From NCBI GenBank assembly GCA_030435675.1, contig CM059622.1, positions 9,114,001 through 9,178,000 on the forward strand: a stretch of 64,000 bases of DNA, given 5' to 3'. A model generated the notes under the pieces. That model did not search any database and was not told where the DNA came from. It saw nothing but the letters and a program-made list of their open reading frames with translations. Made by a program: the position numbers and the translations under genes. Origin of the DNA: Steinernema hermaphroditum. Lineage: Eukaryota; Nematoda; Chromadorea; Rhabditida; Steinernematidae. This document shows, piece after piece, positions 35,478-49,700 of the stretch (position 1 is the first letter of the stretch; each line of letters opens with the position of its first letter).

Positions 35478-36085
35478 CTGAAGGCGGCGGAGGGGATCGA
35501 GGCACAGCAACGGGCGCGGAACCGCTGATAACGGCCTCGTCTCCGGTTTATCAGAGGACGATAAACGTTATCTCAGAGGCGACGCGCCGCGGCGGTTGAC
35601 AGCGAGGCGAGCGGTGGCCCCCTAGGCACAACTTGGCGATAAAATCGGAATTCGCGGCGTCCGCTCCTCGGCGCCTCGAGAAAACACTCCGCCGATCGTC
35701 GGGGCGATAAGGCCCGGGGCCGCAGAAATCAGTCCTCTGATTACGCCCGAGGCCGTCGAACCCACTTCCGGCGCCGACACGAGCCGCCTCGGAACGGGTT
35801 CTCGTTTCCGAGAGGTGGTACCGCGGCGAACGCAGGAGTCGGTCACCCGACGAGGATTACGGTACGTGTGAGTCGGCCTGCAGCATCCGGGGTGAGTGAA
35901 CGGAGGAGGATCGGTAGGGGAGTAGGCTGTCGGCAGAGGCGGGCGGACGGGCGATGTGATATCCCCAGGGCTCAGATAAGATCGCGGACGGAATTGCGGT
36001 CGCGCGCAGGCCTGGCGAGTTGTTCCAAATGGGCGCCGTGTGATAACACGCGGCGACAAAAGATGGAAGCGGCGATAAGAAGAAG
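34575..36085. promoter_or_regulatory. Dense cluster of GATA-factor sites
   Basis: Within about 1.5 kb covering the 5' introns and upstream flank of the FOG-like gene I count about 14 GATAA cores on either strand: near 34579, 34615, 34649, 35033, 35060, 35525, 35549, 35561, 35568, 35636, 35703, 35976, 36042 and 36073. Chance would give about three. Several are TGATAA or AGATAA, the strong nematode GATA sites. The cluster also lies upstream of the divergent side of the IQGAP 3' end, but the FOG-like gene is the nearest promoter. Confidence 0.6.
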
Positions 36086-36240
36086 AGAAACGCGCGGTCG
36101 GGGCGGGTGGCGGGTAAGAGACGAGGCTGCCCTTTGGAGCCCCTCCGGAGGCATCGACTTCGAGAGAACTTTACTAGCGTACATATGTCGCTCATCACGG
36201 AGAAGGTATCACCGGAATTACGGTAGCTGGCTGTGGGAGA

Positions 36241-39200
36241 CTACTTAGAGTGGAACTTCTTATTCAGATAGTTGATGAGGTTGGAAACGTGCAGGCGGAG
36301 GCCGTCGTCGACGACGAAGCTCTCCTCGTCCTCGTACTCCATCTGCAGCAGGTACTGAAATGAAACCCTGATGCATCGGGTCGCGCGTCAGGACTCACCT
36401 GGAAGTCGAGCTTCACAGAACGCCGCGTCTTCTTGAGGGCCTTGATGGCGACTTCGAAGACGCCCGACTCCGCCGTCTTCGAGAACTCCATCGAGCACTT
36501 CGAGAGGCTGCAAAGAAGACTGGTCCCAACACGACGCGCCTGAGACTCACTTAGTGGACCACTCCTCGTTCATTTGCACAAGGATCTTCTTGCGCAGCAG
36601 CTTCTCACCACCCACCTTCACTGTCTTCTTAACGTCCAGCGCCTTCCGCTCCTTCTCGATCCGCTCCGTCGCCTTCGAGTCCATCCGGATTGACGACCTC
36701 CTGTAACCAACTCATGAGCCTCTCCCATACCGTACCCCACCTAGACGTCCTGGAGATGTTGTCGAGACATGACTCCAGGTACTTCTGGTAGGTCGTCAGC
36801 TGCTCGTTGTACTCGCGGCGCTTCTCCTCGAGCCGCCGCACCGTCTCCTCGAGGTTCGTCCGCTGTTCCCCCCGCACGTTACGGTACTTGTCCTTCATGT
36901 TTATGTCCTGAAACGATGTTCCTGAGGAGAAGGGCCTCGGGTCCCTACGTGGGCGATCTGCGAGACGATCTGCTGGTACTGCGTCTCGGCGCTGACAAGG
37001 CCAAGCTTCTCGAGGATCTTCAGGTTCTCCCAGATCTTCCGCTTCTTCTCCAGAAGCGTCATCCTGAAACACTTTCCCTTCACCTCTCCTCTATCGTAAC
37101 CGTCCTCACGGCTGCTCGTCGGGCTCCAGTGGCAGCTTCAAGTGCGCTCCCTCCTCCTTCGGGGTCGTTGAGTGCTCTAGCATCTGGGTTACCGTATCCC
37201 CGGGGCAGCCGCATTGTAGAAGGTCGACGACGTAGCGCTTCGTCCTGGCACGAGTACCGTAATCGACGCTTACGTGCATGGCTTACTGTACGAAGAGCTC
37301 GTTGCCGTGGCCGACGGAGTCTCCCTTGAGGGGCGGGAGGGGCCGGAGCCGGAGGGTGACGCTGTGGACGGCGGCGTCGACGACGATCTTCGCCTCTTCG
37401 ACGAACCTCCGGAGGCGGGCGTCGGTCGTCTCGGGGAAGACCTGATTCTCGCGCTCGAGGAGGAAGCAGTGAAGGGTGCGAAGATGGGGCACGGCGATGT
37501 GGAGCGTCGGCTTCTGGAGGGAGACGAAGGCGGAGTACTCGTTGAGGCCGTAGATCTCCTGCGGTTCCGTCTTCGCGTCGCCGGCGACAAATGCAACGAA
37601 GCGTCGGAAGCGCTCGCTGATATTTGCGATCTCGTCGTTCAACGACGTCAGGTGGCCCGCCTCCCGGGGGTACTGCAACAGGGCGGTTAGGGCTGCACTC
37701 AAGAGGGACGAACCCCGGTGCCGCGAGCGCCGTAGTGGATCATCTTGGCGACGGCCTTCAGCTTCTCGACCTGGGTGGCGGAGAACTCGTGGCCGACGAG
37801 GCGACGCAGGATCTCGGGCTCCACCAGCGACGGTTCCAAGTAGGCGCAGAAGACGAACTCGGAGACCTTGCGGAGCACTTCGAGACTACGGTAGCCGGGG
37901 AAGCGTTCGGTAAGGAGCCGGTGGCAGGACCGTATGAGGTAGAGGGCGTTTCTCCTAGGGTAGGTGGGTTAGGTCTACGGGTGGGAGTACCTACGAGATG
38001 TTCTCAGGGGAGCTGGTGAGGGCGTCGGCGAAGCGGACGCTCCACGTCTCGAGGAAGCGCTTGCTGGTGTCGAACACCCTGGACACAATCGGGTCCTCGA
38101 GGGCAGCCTCTACGGACTCGGGCTCCTCATTGGCGTGTAGGTTACGGTACATTTGTAGAGGGTCGAGGTTGAAGTGCTCGAGCTTCGGTTCCTCGTCGAT
38201 GAAGCGGGCGACGTCGGCGCGGACGGCGATGCCGACGCGCTCGTAGGAGGGGAAGGAGCGCACGAGGAGCTGGAAGAGACTTACGAGGCGCCGAGCGTTC
38301 TCGTGGCGCTGGTCGAACGCTTCGGCGAGGCTCCCGCAGCGATCGAAGTGGCGTCGGAGAAGCTCGACGAAGACGCGCATCAGAAGAAACTCTTCGCGTT
38401 TCTCAGAGGCGAAGTGGAAGACGGGGAAGACGGCGTTGGCGAAGAGGTCCTTCGGCTCTACGGGTGGCGTCGCCTCGAAGAGGTTCGCGGCGAAGCGCGG
38501 TTCGGCTTGCAGGTGGAAGAGGAGGTACTCGAAAGCGGCCATCTCGCGGTCCTTGTCCTTCCGGGAGCGCACCGAGAGCTGTCGGCTGAAAGCCTCCGAG
38601 TCGCGCGCGATCTTCGACCCGTGCTCGATCACCTCCTGAAAGGTCTGTTAGACGGGCGCGGGAGGGGCGGGCACCTGAAGGCTGATGCGGTTCTTGATGA
38701 GGAGTTCGATCTTGCGGTTGAGCTCGCAGAGGTCCTCGTCGAGCTGTCGGTTGGCGGTGATGAGACGAGTGATCTTTGACTTCGTCCGCTCGATGGCTGA
38801 AAGGCACCGTCTGAGGGACGGAGGCCGGGTGCGACTCACTGAGCTCCTCCTCGTAGTCCATCTGCGACTCCGCCAGCTGGTCGACGAAGGAGCGTACGAC
38901 GTTGAGGCCTGGAGCGTCGGAGCTCTCTGAAAAGGGACATTTCGCGTCGGGAGCCAGGGTTCTGTTGGGGGTGCACGTGCCCGGAACCTACTAAGTGCAT
39001 CTATGTGCTTTTTTTGCTTGTGCCTGCGGAACGAACTTTGGATCTTGCGCGCCGCGTTCTCCTCCTTCTTCGCCGCCCTCTTCTGGAGGAACTCCTTCAC
39101 TGCCGTCTGCGCACTCCTGACGCGTCCCTCGTTCTCCTCATAGTAGGCGTCGAAGTCGGCGTTCGTCGCCTCCAGCGTCGCCTGAATACGTTGTCTACGT

Positions 39201-41687
39201 CTCTTCCAGTGGCGCCCCTCACCCTTATCGTCTCCGCGTTCAGAAACCCTTTGTAGAGTCTCTCAGGGCGCTCGAAGGCGACGACCTTCTGGGAAACGCT
39301 GGCGAAGACGCTTTCCGTCTTCTGCTTCCCGAACCGATGCTCCAGCCACCGTACATGGCCGTCGCCGTCGTCTTCGGCCTTCTGAAGCGCCCTGAGCGTC
39401 TCCTGGAGTGTCCTACCGTACCACTCGATGATCCCTTCGCGGACGACTCCGGCGTCGCTCCACACGGACTCCCTGAGGATCTCGTGCGTCCTGCCGCGAT
39501 TCCTCTCAAGAAGAGCCGCGTTTAGATCCACGACTACAAAAGAAGGAATCGCAACTACCGTAACCCCCTACCGTTCCGAATGGTGTTTATGGCCACTCGT
39601 AGGTCACCATTCGTTCTCGTGACGATCTCCTGGAACATGGCGGGACCCAGCTCCTTCTCTTGTGCCATCCTAGCCGCGTAGAACTTCGCGTAATCCTCTT
39701 CAATTCCGGCGATGCCGAGGATCTTCAGCTGCTCCAGAAGAGCCTCTAGATCGTCCTCGGCGAAGGCCTTCCTCGCGCAGATTACTGTGCCAGGCTGAGT
39801 AACGAGCTACAGTACCACGCGTACCTGCGAGTTTCTTGGGAGTGAGGGCGTTCACTTCGACAACCAGACGGTAGACGTCCTCGGCGGAGAGGAAGAACGC
39901 CCTCGGCTTGTCCTGGAGCCTCTCGACGACCCTCTGGAAGTACAGTTCCTTGAGAGGCTTCTGGAGGAGCGGCGCCAACTGGAGACTCTCCGCTCGGAGC
40001 ACCTCGAAGACGGCGTCGACGTCGCCACTCTCGGCCGCCTCCTTCAGTTCGACGCACGCGTTCGTCACGATAATTATGTATTCGACGTGTGTGGCCGAGA
40101 GGGGGGCGCCGGTTTTGGCACGCTCCTCGCGCAGGAGTGAGATGTAGACTGGGAGGGCGACAACGACGACCTTCTCGAAGAAGAGATCGTTGAGGATCCT
40201 TTCCAGGGCGTCGAAGTCGTCGGCGTCCGATTGGAGGAACTCCTCGAGGCGCAGAAGCACATCATCCTCTGAAACCAAGCGTGCACTCCTGAGACGCGTC
40301 TCGACCCACCGTTCACTTCGCAGATCGCCTTCTGGATCGTCTTCGGCGTCAGCGCGCCGTTCTCCGCCCTCAGCGCCTCGAGGTATCTCCGTACGAGTGC
40401 CGAGTCTATGAAGAGGTACTGTGACTTCTCCAGAAGCTCCTTCAGCGTCTCGACGTCCTGAATCCGAGAATGAGCGCCCTAGAGGCCTCGGTGGCACCTA
40501 CGCTCTCTTCTATGGCCTTTTGGATGGCGGCGAAGAGGGCTTCATCGCTGAGGGGCATGGCGTGACGTCTGTCGAGGGCGCCGGTCGTCTCGTGGAGCAA
40601 AGGAACGTACGCCGAGTTCCGGAGGCGCTCCTTTATGGCGTCGACTTCCGCCGGCGAGAAGTCGACGTTTCCCGTCTGGTTGCGGATGGATGGCGTCTTC
40701 CGCAGCCGGAAGAGGTGGATCGCCAGTGCGTAGAGACAGAAAATCGTCTGCAGGTTTCGTCCCTCGTAGATGTCCACCGTCTCCGGGATCGCGATCTAAA
40801 CTAGGGTTACGGTAGGGCCTCGGAAGGGTGAACGAGCCTCGGGAAAGTGGACGGAGAGGAGGGCGCGGCGCCAGTGCATGATGTTGTCCGTGTGCGAGTA
40901 GAGCTTCCCCGTGGAATGGTATTTCTTCTGAAACGACCCTCTACATCCGTCTCGTTTAGGTGTGTTCCCGTGTTTCTTCAGGAAACACAGGAAACGAACT
41001 TTATCGACCGTCACCGGCTGTTATCTCTAGTCGTTGGTTACTTTGGCGCCAACCGTTCATAGGTTGACCCCCAAAGGTACCCGGTTATTTCATCGATTCC
41101 GGACAGTTTACGGTTAAACCCCACGGAGTGTCCTCCAAAAGAGTCACCCGATGAGTCACAAAGATAACAGTCGTCGTTCGGCGCCCAGGGGGGCTCGCGC
41201 TCACCTGATCGAAGTCGAAGATCTTGTGGAGAGGCACCTCGTCGGGGGCAAATCCGTGGGCGAGGCGCGCCAGAAGGACGCCGTTGGAGAGGTTCTGCTC
41301 CAGCTCGAGCACCGGAGGAACCTCGCAGTCGTCGGGGAGACATTGGGCGAGCCAGCTGAACTCAGAGGAACATGAGTAAAGGGTCAAAATTGAATTAGGC
41401 GTCGACTCCTAAGAGAGATCGGACCGAGAGGAATCGATTCGACGGAATCGCTTCGAGGGGAACGCGTGGATCCGAAGGGAAAGCGTGTTTTCACAAGGGC
41501 TTAAGGGACGCCGAACAGGTACCCGAAGTTACAAAGGGGACAAATCCGTTCTGGAAACTCACCTGCAGACCTCGTGAAGCCGGCAGAGGTAGTCGCGCGC
41601 CCTCCGGGTCTCGCGCTTCTCGTCCATCGCGTCGGCCGATCGGGGCGCCGCCAGGTCGATAGGCTCGACTCCACCGTTGGAGTCCAT
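36241..41687 (-). CDS. pes-7: IQGAP family scaffold protein
   Basis: IQGAPs are cytoplasmic scaffolds that bind actin, calmodulin and Rho/Ras GTPases at the cortex. The ATG at 41687 directly follows CCTTTCAG and opens MDSNGGVEPIDLAAPRSADA. A calponin-homology domain follows (SEFSWLAQCLPDDCEVPPVL, LSNGVLLARLAHGFAPDEVP, KYHSTGKLYSHTDNIMHWRR), then the IPETVDIYEGRNLQTIFCLY block. Helical repeats continue to an IQ motif at about 39050 (ARKIQSSFRRHKQKKHIDAL). The RasGAP-like domain is at about 38640-37600 (REMAAFEYLLFHLQAEPRFA to FDTSKRFLETWSVRFADALT). The C-terminal RGCT block ends LLQMEYEDEESFVVDDGLRL then INYLNKKFHSK, like other IQGAPs. About 20 exons with introns of about 45 nt; the intron inside the CH domain is longer (about 270 nt). 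TACCGTA motifs are frequent in the introns. Confidence 0.92.
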
Positions 41688-43717
41688 CTGAAAGGCGTCT
41701 GGAGGGGCGAAGAAACGCGCATGCTTGCACAACCGCTTACGAGGAAGCGGGCGCCGCGAGTGGGAGAAGGGGATGCGCGATACTCGGTACGGATTACGGA
41801 CGCCTTCGCAGAGCTCCCGAAGGCGCGGAGGCCGACGGAGCGGACGGCGACGCGACCGAAGACGGCGATCCAAATTGTTTGCTTTATCAGGTCGTCCGCT
41901 TCGGGTGCTATAAAGCGCCGATCGAAGTGTTTGTCTTCGTGCGATCACCGCCGGCGGCACCGGAAGGCAAGGGCTTCTGGCCCCTCACGTTCGCCTCCCC
42001 TCCGAGGCCCTTCCGAGGGTGCGCGCCCCTGGCGTGCGGGAGGGGTCCGAAGGGCCCAAGTGAGTCAGATCTGTCTCGGGCGCCTCCTCCGGCTGATAAC
42101 GCCCCCAAGTCGCCACGCCACGGGATTCTCGGCATCGATTTCTCAAATCGATAGCGAGAGAAGTTTTGTGACTTTAGGGGAGCCGGACCGAATCGATAAA
42201 ATAAAGGTTAATCGCGCGTTAGTTTCCGTTCCCAAAGAGAAGCCGACGCGCTTTCCCAAAACGCCATTTGTATTCAGTGGGGTCTCTCTCCCGGGTCGGC
42301 GCTTCTTTCGGTCCGAAGAGCGTCAGGCTATACACTAACCTATACAGGACTTCGCAGCCGTGTCAAAGCTCACGTGTTTTGAAGGGACACTACGTGTTGC
42401 AAGCAGTTTTGAGTGCGTTATCAGTTTGTATGTGCATGTTTGTTTGGAAATCGATGTAACAGAACAGAGAAACCCCGGCCGGTCAACACTCTCCGATCCC
42501 TCCAAAGCGAAGAGACATCCGAGCCCGCCGCTTCTTCTTGTCCATCGGAGCCAAGATAACTTTCGCGTTCGTATCTCCCCAAGGTGAATTGGCCCGGAGA
42601 GTCGCCCATGTGAGCCCTGGCCAACTTTTGGTCCACTTGCCTCATAATCACACACTGCATCAGATGGGGAAGACGAGAGCTTGTGAGGGTGGTATGAGTA
42701 GCATGAAGAGGAGGACACATCCATGAGCTGCATCTATGTACAAATGGCCAAGGAGCTCTACATTTCACAGAACCGACATGACCTCGATCTTTTATCGCCA
42801 TTCTCTGGAATCTAGAAGACATTTGGTTTCACATGGCGAAGAAAAGGCTCAAATCTTCTTCGATAGGCGTGCTCCGCAAAGGGTGACCTGCTTCACGATA
42901 TTTTCCTCATCTCCGTCCGAAAGACGAGTTCCTTCGGCGGCGCAAGACCTGCAGGCCTATTCATCACGGCGTCGTTCCGGGTTCTCCCGGCCCTCGGACG
43001 ACCTGCAGCTGTTTTTTGGACGACCGAACCTCGCGCGGTGCGGGATTTACCGGCCCAGGCGACGTCGGCGGTGAGTAATGGTGACGGAGATCGGCGATTC
43101 CCCGTGGCGACGCATCGTCTTCGCCGCGGCGGGTGGCAGGGCGAAGAGTGACCATCGGCGGCCCGAACGGTCGCCATAAATCACAGGAGTCGTCGGCTCC
43201 GACCGTACTCCCCTGAGGGAGAGCTTCAGACGGCTTCTCCTTCCACTGCGCGCCACTCGGTGTCAGCGGTGATTAGAACTGCGCGCGTCTGTTTATTCAT
43301 CACTCCAGGGCTCTGACGGATCGATACGTAATCTGATGGTTGACCCGTGGAGATGGATTTCGCTCCGAAACCGTTTCCATTAGGACCGCTCGGCAATATT
43401 TCTCGGAAAGCGCGGGAGATCTTGACTCTCGCCTCGATTTTCGAGCTTTTTTTTGCAGAGGTGTTCGTTATGCTGACTTCATTCCTTGACAAGAAGGTGA
43501 GCTTCGTAGTGGAAAGTGATCCCACTGAACACGGTGCAAGTACCGTTCTTTCGAGAAATCTGCGATGGTCCCAGAATCTTGTATTTTGTGCGGGAAAATG
43601 GCGATTGTGTTCGTTGACGTAGTCGAGAGAGAAACGTTTCGCGGCCGGTTATTCAAATCCGGTGAAGCGATTGATCGTTTCAGATTGCACCCTCGGCTGA
43701 TGCCCTCGTAGTTCGCC
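41688..43717. promoter_or_regulatory. Divergent intergenic region between IQGAP and RME-8
   Basis: 2.0 kb between two genes transcribed away from each other. At 42335-42830 the minus strand is open in two frames at once, with no recognised family in either, so I do not call a gene. GC content falls around 42300-42450. The CGTTTCAG at 43675-43682 is the probable trans-splice acceptor for rme-8. Confidence 0.4.
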
Positions 43718-46700
43718 ATGACTAGGGATTTCTCCGTGGACAACCGCGATGTGGCGCAGTTCTTGGTCACGAAGATCTCGTGGAAGGGACGGTAAGGTAC
43801 ATTAATCGGTCCGTGGAAGATCCGTGTTTTGCAGTTACAAAAGGATATTTTCTGTTGGAACTCTGGCCATTTCCACGTATAATCCGGAGACTTTGGAGGT
43901 TACGAACCAAGTGGGTGACTGATAGGATTCAGAAATAAATGGTTGCTTAGTGGCTGTACTCGGATTTCATCGGCATCGTTCCGAGTCCGAAGTCGAATCC
44001 CAACAGCTTCGACCAGTTCCAGATCAACTTCTACAAGAAGAACCGGAGTAGTGTTGAAAAGATGACTTTCTGTTCGGAGTGCACCCAGGATATCCTGACA
44101 GAAGTGCTCGCCTTTCAGTCGAAGTATTCCCCTGAGTCCGTAAAGAACTTCATGGTGGGTTCAGCGCGCCCGAGTGCTATAGAACAGTTTGCAGAGAGTG
44201 AACGCGTACAAACCGAATCGGATGGATCGAGACCAGCAAATCCCTTTGATCCTACAGGTGACCTCGTGTTCCGTGGAGCAGATCGACAGCAGAAAGATCG
44301 TGGTCGCATCCTACCCCTTCAAGGAGATCCGACAGTTGATAAAGGTTCGTTCAGACCTTGATGGAAGGCGACTAAATCGGCTTTCTGTAGATATCCGACT
44401 ACCCCAGCGGCTTCGTAGTGGAAGTGGGAGAGCAAAGGAGACGGGTGAATTGACTCTAGCTCAATCTGGTAATTGTGTGCACCTTGCAGCGCATGTTTGC
44501 AACTCAGGAAATGGACCGGCTGATTCAAGAGATCCGGCGATGTGCCGGAGAAAACATTGGAATTCAAATCGATGTTGCCAAGAGCCCCATCACGAGAGAC
44601 GACTTCGAGCAGACCCGTTGGGGCCTGTACAGGTATCCGTCCCTTCTGGTCGAGTTCCACAGCGTCCATTTCAGCAGAGACGAACAGCTCGTATCGTACG
44701 TCGATTTCCGTGTTTATAAACAGTCGGTTCGCCACGACCAGGCGATCCTCCGACTTCTCTGTTTGAGCGAAAACTGCATCGTGGAGCGCGACTGTGCAAC
44801 ATACACTACGATATGTGTTCATCCATTGAAACACGTGAGAAAACGACCGATTTGGGGCGAATACGAGAGCTGTCATTGCAGGTGGTGTGCTTGAGCCGAG
44901 ATCCCAGGAATCCGCAGCAGTTTTCGATCGAGTACGAGAATGGTGTTCTCAGGACGTATCAGTCAAATGAAAGGTCAATTGTATCGCAAATCCCTTCTTC
45001 AACCGTTGTTGTTTGCAGAGATCTGGTGCTGGCCTCTCTTATTGATGGAGCTAAAGCTGCTGGTAACCAACAAGTTCACATAACGTCGTGTAGATTCTCA
45101 CGAAATCTTCGGTTGCTTCCCATGAAACTCAGCCTTGATAGGGATAGTGAAGGCCAATGCATGCGCCATGTCGTCAGTCCTCCACGCAAGTGTTCCTCTT
45201 ACGCCATTTGAACGCTTCCTCTTCCAGCCGGTTTGAAGAGAGTCGATCTTGTCCGTCGGTTCAACAGCAACATCCCCTACAACGGCATGGCACATCAAAC
45301 CACGGAAAAACAGGCGTTGGATTGCCTTGAAGCCGTACTTAGCGAGTCCTATCTGCCCTCTGACACTGATCTGATCCTGAAATGTGAGGCGCAACTTCAA
45401 GCCCTACATCGCCTGTTTGGCTCAAAACACGGCTTCCAAGCGTTCGCCACTGTTCCTGGGTGGGTGGCTTGCCGTGAACTCATTTCATTGATCCTTTAGA
45501 ATCCGAGAGAAGTTGGGCGTTTTCATCGTTTCCGTGCTGAAGATCGGGAGTGAAACGCTGGATTACGCTGCCGTCGAGATGCTGAACGCGCTGATGCAGC
45601 CTCTCCACTCGAACTACGAACTCCGTCACGAGCAGAACAATAAGCAGTCGTTGCTCTCTAGCGATAAGTTCGTCGATCACCTTCTTGAGCTCGTCGTATC
45701 GCACATCAACCGCGGAACGGGATTCTTGGTCATCGCCAGCGTTCTCGACTTCCTCACCTATGCAGTGTGCGCTCCATTCAGCGAAACCACGGAAGGACAA
45801 ACCTTCGACCGCGTACTGGAGTTGGTCGCCGCTAAAGGGCGTTCCTTCTACAAACTGTTTCAGAACCCTTCCATGACGATTGTTAAAGGTGGGGAGCTAT
45901 CCGAAACGCATCACTTATGTGACTTTTCTAGGCGCTGGACTTGTGATGCGAGCAATCATCGAGGAGAGCTCTGTGGAGATATCGAAATCTATGCAGCTTC
46001 TTTCACTGACAGAAGGCGCCTTCCTGAGACACCTTCAGATGGCGCTGCTGCTCACAGGCCACGATCTGCGCTATTTAGCGAACCGGCAGCTCAGTGGACA
46101 GCTGATTTCATTGTGGATCGCCGACAACGACGCCGCCAAAGATCTTTTGAAGCGCTGCCTTCCGCGGGGACTCTTGGACTTCCTCGACTCAGCAGAGAAG
46201 GCTCCGAACTCGGACTCCGACTTCCTTCTCTCCCGCAACAACTTGGAAACGGCCTCCAGTGAATCGAAACAGTCCAAGTGGGTGGAGCAGATGCAGAGCA
46301 TGCAATACACCCTCGAAGCCAAAATCGACTCCATGTTGCCCAAGCTGGATTCTGTGTTGCAGCATTGGAATCTTGATTACAAAGTGACTTTCCTTCAAAA
46401 GCGCATTGAGGTTTGTTATGTAACAAAGAAACAGGAACAATTCACGTACTTCAGGAGCGAAACCAGCAGCAAGCGAAGCAAAACAAGCCCGTCATCCTAA
46501 GGAAGTCGAGGAAACGAGTCAAGAGCGGCGTTAATTGGAGGATGTTTGCCTACCAGTTCGGAAAGGATCACGCGAAGGCCGATCTGCTTTGGAACGCAAA
46601 GACTCGCGAGGAATTCCGGCTCTCCATCGAGAACGAGCTGCGCCAGCTAACTGCCGAGAGCGATTTGGCCGTCACAGAAACTCCCATCTCATGGAATCAC

Positions 46701-49700
46701 ACGGAATTTATCGTAAGATAGTGGAGATACTGCAGTGTCTCTCAGCGGCGTCCTTTCAGGCTCACTACGCCTCCCTGTCCGAAGAAATCAAAGTTGGTGA
46801 CTACTACCTGAGGCACCTTCTAGGCGAAACCGAAGCGAATGCCACTCCGATTCATGACCCGTTAGTTCCGGTTGTCTTCTCCAGAGATTGATGAGTTTGA
46901 CTTCAGAAAACAGTTTTTCAACGATGTGTACCACCGCTTCCTGCTCACCCCGAAGAGCGAAATGCGATGCCTATGCCTGAAGGCTATGGCCATCACCTAC
47001 GAACGCCACAACATCACCATAGGAGCGTTTTCGGATACGCGCGATATCGTCGCCATGCTGCAGAGGACGACAAACATCGCCGAGCGCGATCACTTTGTGC
47101 TTCTTCTGAGCAAGCTGGCCCTGAACAAGGAAAACGTGCGACAAATGATCAACGGTGGTGCACTGTCCCTCCTGGTCGACTTGGCCTCACTCGCGCACCT
47201 CCACGTGTCCCGGGCAACACTAAAGAACCAGGTATTTGTCGCTATCGACAAGGAAGTGAAATCACTGGACCGTTACAGAGCAACGTGATCGAGTCCGGTC
47301 GTGACAGAGATAGCGAAGGCACTCCTGAATGGTACTACTACGACAAGAAAGGAGACAAGCAAGGCCCCGTCACCTACGGAAAGGTTGGTCGTAATCATTC
47401 TGAGCTTTTCCTAGGACGCTCTTCTTCAGATGAAGGACATGTACGGATCTCAGGAGATCTTCGAGAAGACGGAAGTATGGGCTGAAGGCCTGGGACAGTG
47501 GTGCGCCCTCTCTTCGGTGCCCCAATTCCGATGGACAATCTGTTGTCGTTCGAATGCGGCGCCGGTTTACAACCCCACTGAGTTATGCACGCTTGTTCTC
47601 GACGTTTTCATCCAGATGACCGAGTTTTTCCCCTCAAGGTGGGTACCTCAGATCGCCTCTCTTGCTTATCGGCGCGTTCAGAGATCAGAACGACTGTGTC
47701 ATTCGACCACTCCCCGCGGTGAAGCGAATCCTCTCGGACAGCCTTTCTTTGTCATCTGTAGTGCAACTTCTGCTTACCTACGACCCGGCCATCGTTCATC
47801 GGGTGGCCAAGCTGATCTACTTAGTCATGCAGGACAATCCCTACATCTCAAGACTGTACATGACGGGTCTTTTCTTCTTCATTCTGATGTACAACGGATC
47901 CGACATCCTTTCGATTGCGCGCCTTCTTCACTACTCGCATAACAAACAGTCGTTCCGATCAGCTACCGTACGTAAGCACCATTAAGTCAATGTGATGCGT
48001 TGTTTTCAGGCCACTTCCGAACTGATCGCCAGAAGCATTCTGAGTCCTCTGTTGCCAGAGGCCGCCATTTTCTATCTGGAGGAGTACGGTGTCGAAAAAT
48101 ATGCCGAGGTCTATTTGGGAGAGTTCGACAACCCGGAAATCATATGGAACAACGAGATGCGTCGCCATCTGATCTCCCAGATAGCCTGCCACGTGTCCGA
48201 CTTCTCCAGCCGCCTCCCCTCGAATATTAAAGCCATCTATCGGTACTGCCCGATTTCGCCGATCGAGTACGATCAACTGAAAGACGAACTGTTCTGTCAC
48301 GTGTACTATCTGCGCCATCTTTGCGACGTTCAGAAGTTCCCCAACTGGCCTATTCGGGACCCAGTGCCGTTCCTTCGTGATTGTCTCGCAACTTGGCACG
48401 ATGAGATCAACAAGAAGCCCCCCGAGATGTCCATCGAAGAAGCGTGCAACGTTCTGGGGATTTCTATCAACGACGGAGCGTTCGTTTAGGACTGCTCGAC
48501 CAGTGATCATCGTTTCCGTTCAGATGGCGCGATCGCAGCAAACTCCGGAAGGCGTACCTAAAGCTCTCGCTAGAGTACCACCCTGACAAGCGTGCTGACG
48601 GCCAGGAAATGTTCCAGAAGATCAACTTCGCACACGAGATTCTTTCTACTGCCCAGCGATCTCCTGGCGGCGGACTTCTTCCCAACGTCCAAAGGATCGT
48701 CATCTGCCTCTGCGCCCAGAGTATCATCTACAGTCGCCATTCTGAAGGTGAGTTCTCATCCCGCCTATTGTCCCTAAGTTTTGGCTTTAGTTCTGGCTCC
48801 GTACAAATACGCGGGATACTCGCAGCTGATCAAGACGATCGACTTGGAGTCAAAGGACGACGGCCTCTTCCGCGACGGAGGCGGTGACCTTCTGAGTGCC
48901 GCCGTCGAGTTGTGTGCCTACACTCTGGCGAGTTCATCGCTCAATGCCGAACAGCTCAGGCGCGACAACGGCATGGAGGCGCTCCTGACTGCCTTTGACC
49001 GGTGCGAACCCATGGTGAACCTGAGCACCAAGGAATCTGACGTGTGTGCACGAGTGTGTATCGACGTATGCCGATGCTTCACCACAGCCGCGAAATTCGA
49101 AGGTTCCCGGGAGCGACTCTCCGAGATGAAGACTCTCTTCCCAGCTTTGTGTCGTCTCCTCAAGTTCGAGAAGCTGGGTCGACTGGCTTCTGCAGCCGCA
49201 GAATGCATCTGCTCGCTCGCCGTGTGCACCCTTCTACAAACGCAGCTCTTCCAGGCGGGTGTTCTGTGGGAGCTTCTGCCACACCTTTTCCGTTACGACT
49301 ACACGCTCGAGGAGGGCGGCGTGGAGCACTCCGAAAATACAAACCAACAGGCCGTGTGGAACAGGCTTGCCCGAGGCAGTTGCGAGGCCATGGCTTCGCT
49401 CGCCGGCTACCGACAGCACACTCCCGAGAACGATGGAGTCCAGAACAGTCTTCGGGCGATGCTCTCTCCCTACGTGTGTCGACTGATGAAGGAGGGTGGC
49501 AATAACAGAGTGCTCAAGATTCTGAACAGCAACACTGAGGATCCCTACATCATCTGGGACAACGCAACCAGAAGTGAGCTCATGGAGTTCGTAGATCGCC
49601 ACCGAGAAAACTCTGGTCTTACGGTTGGTTTCACTAGTTTGCCTGTTATAGTATGGCTATTTGCAGAGCGAGCTCTTTGGCGCCGAGTTCCAGATGACCG

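Noticed and set aside
42335..42830. Two long overlapping minus-strand open frames between IQGAP and RME-8
   Set aside because: Both frames are open at once, neither resembles a protein family, and no splice sites are convincing.
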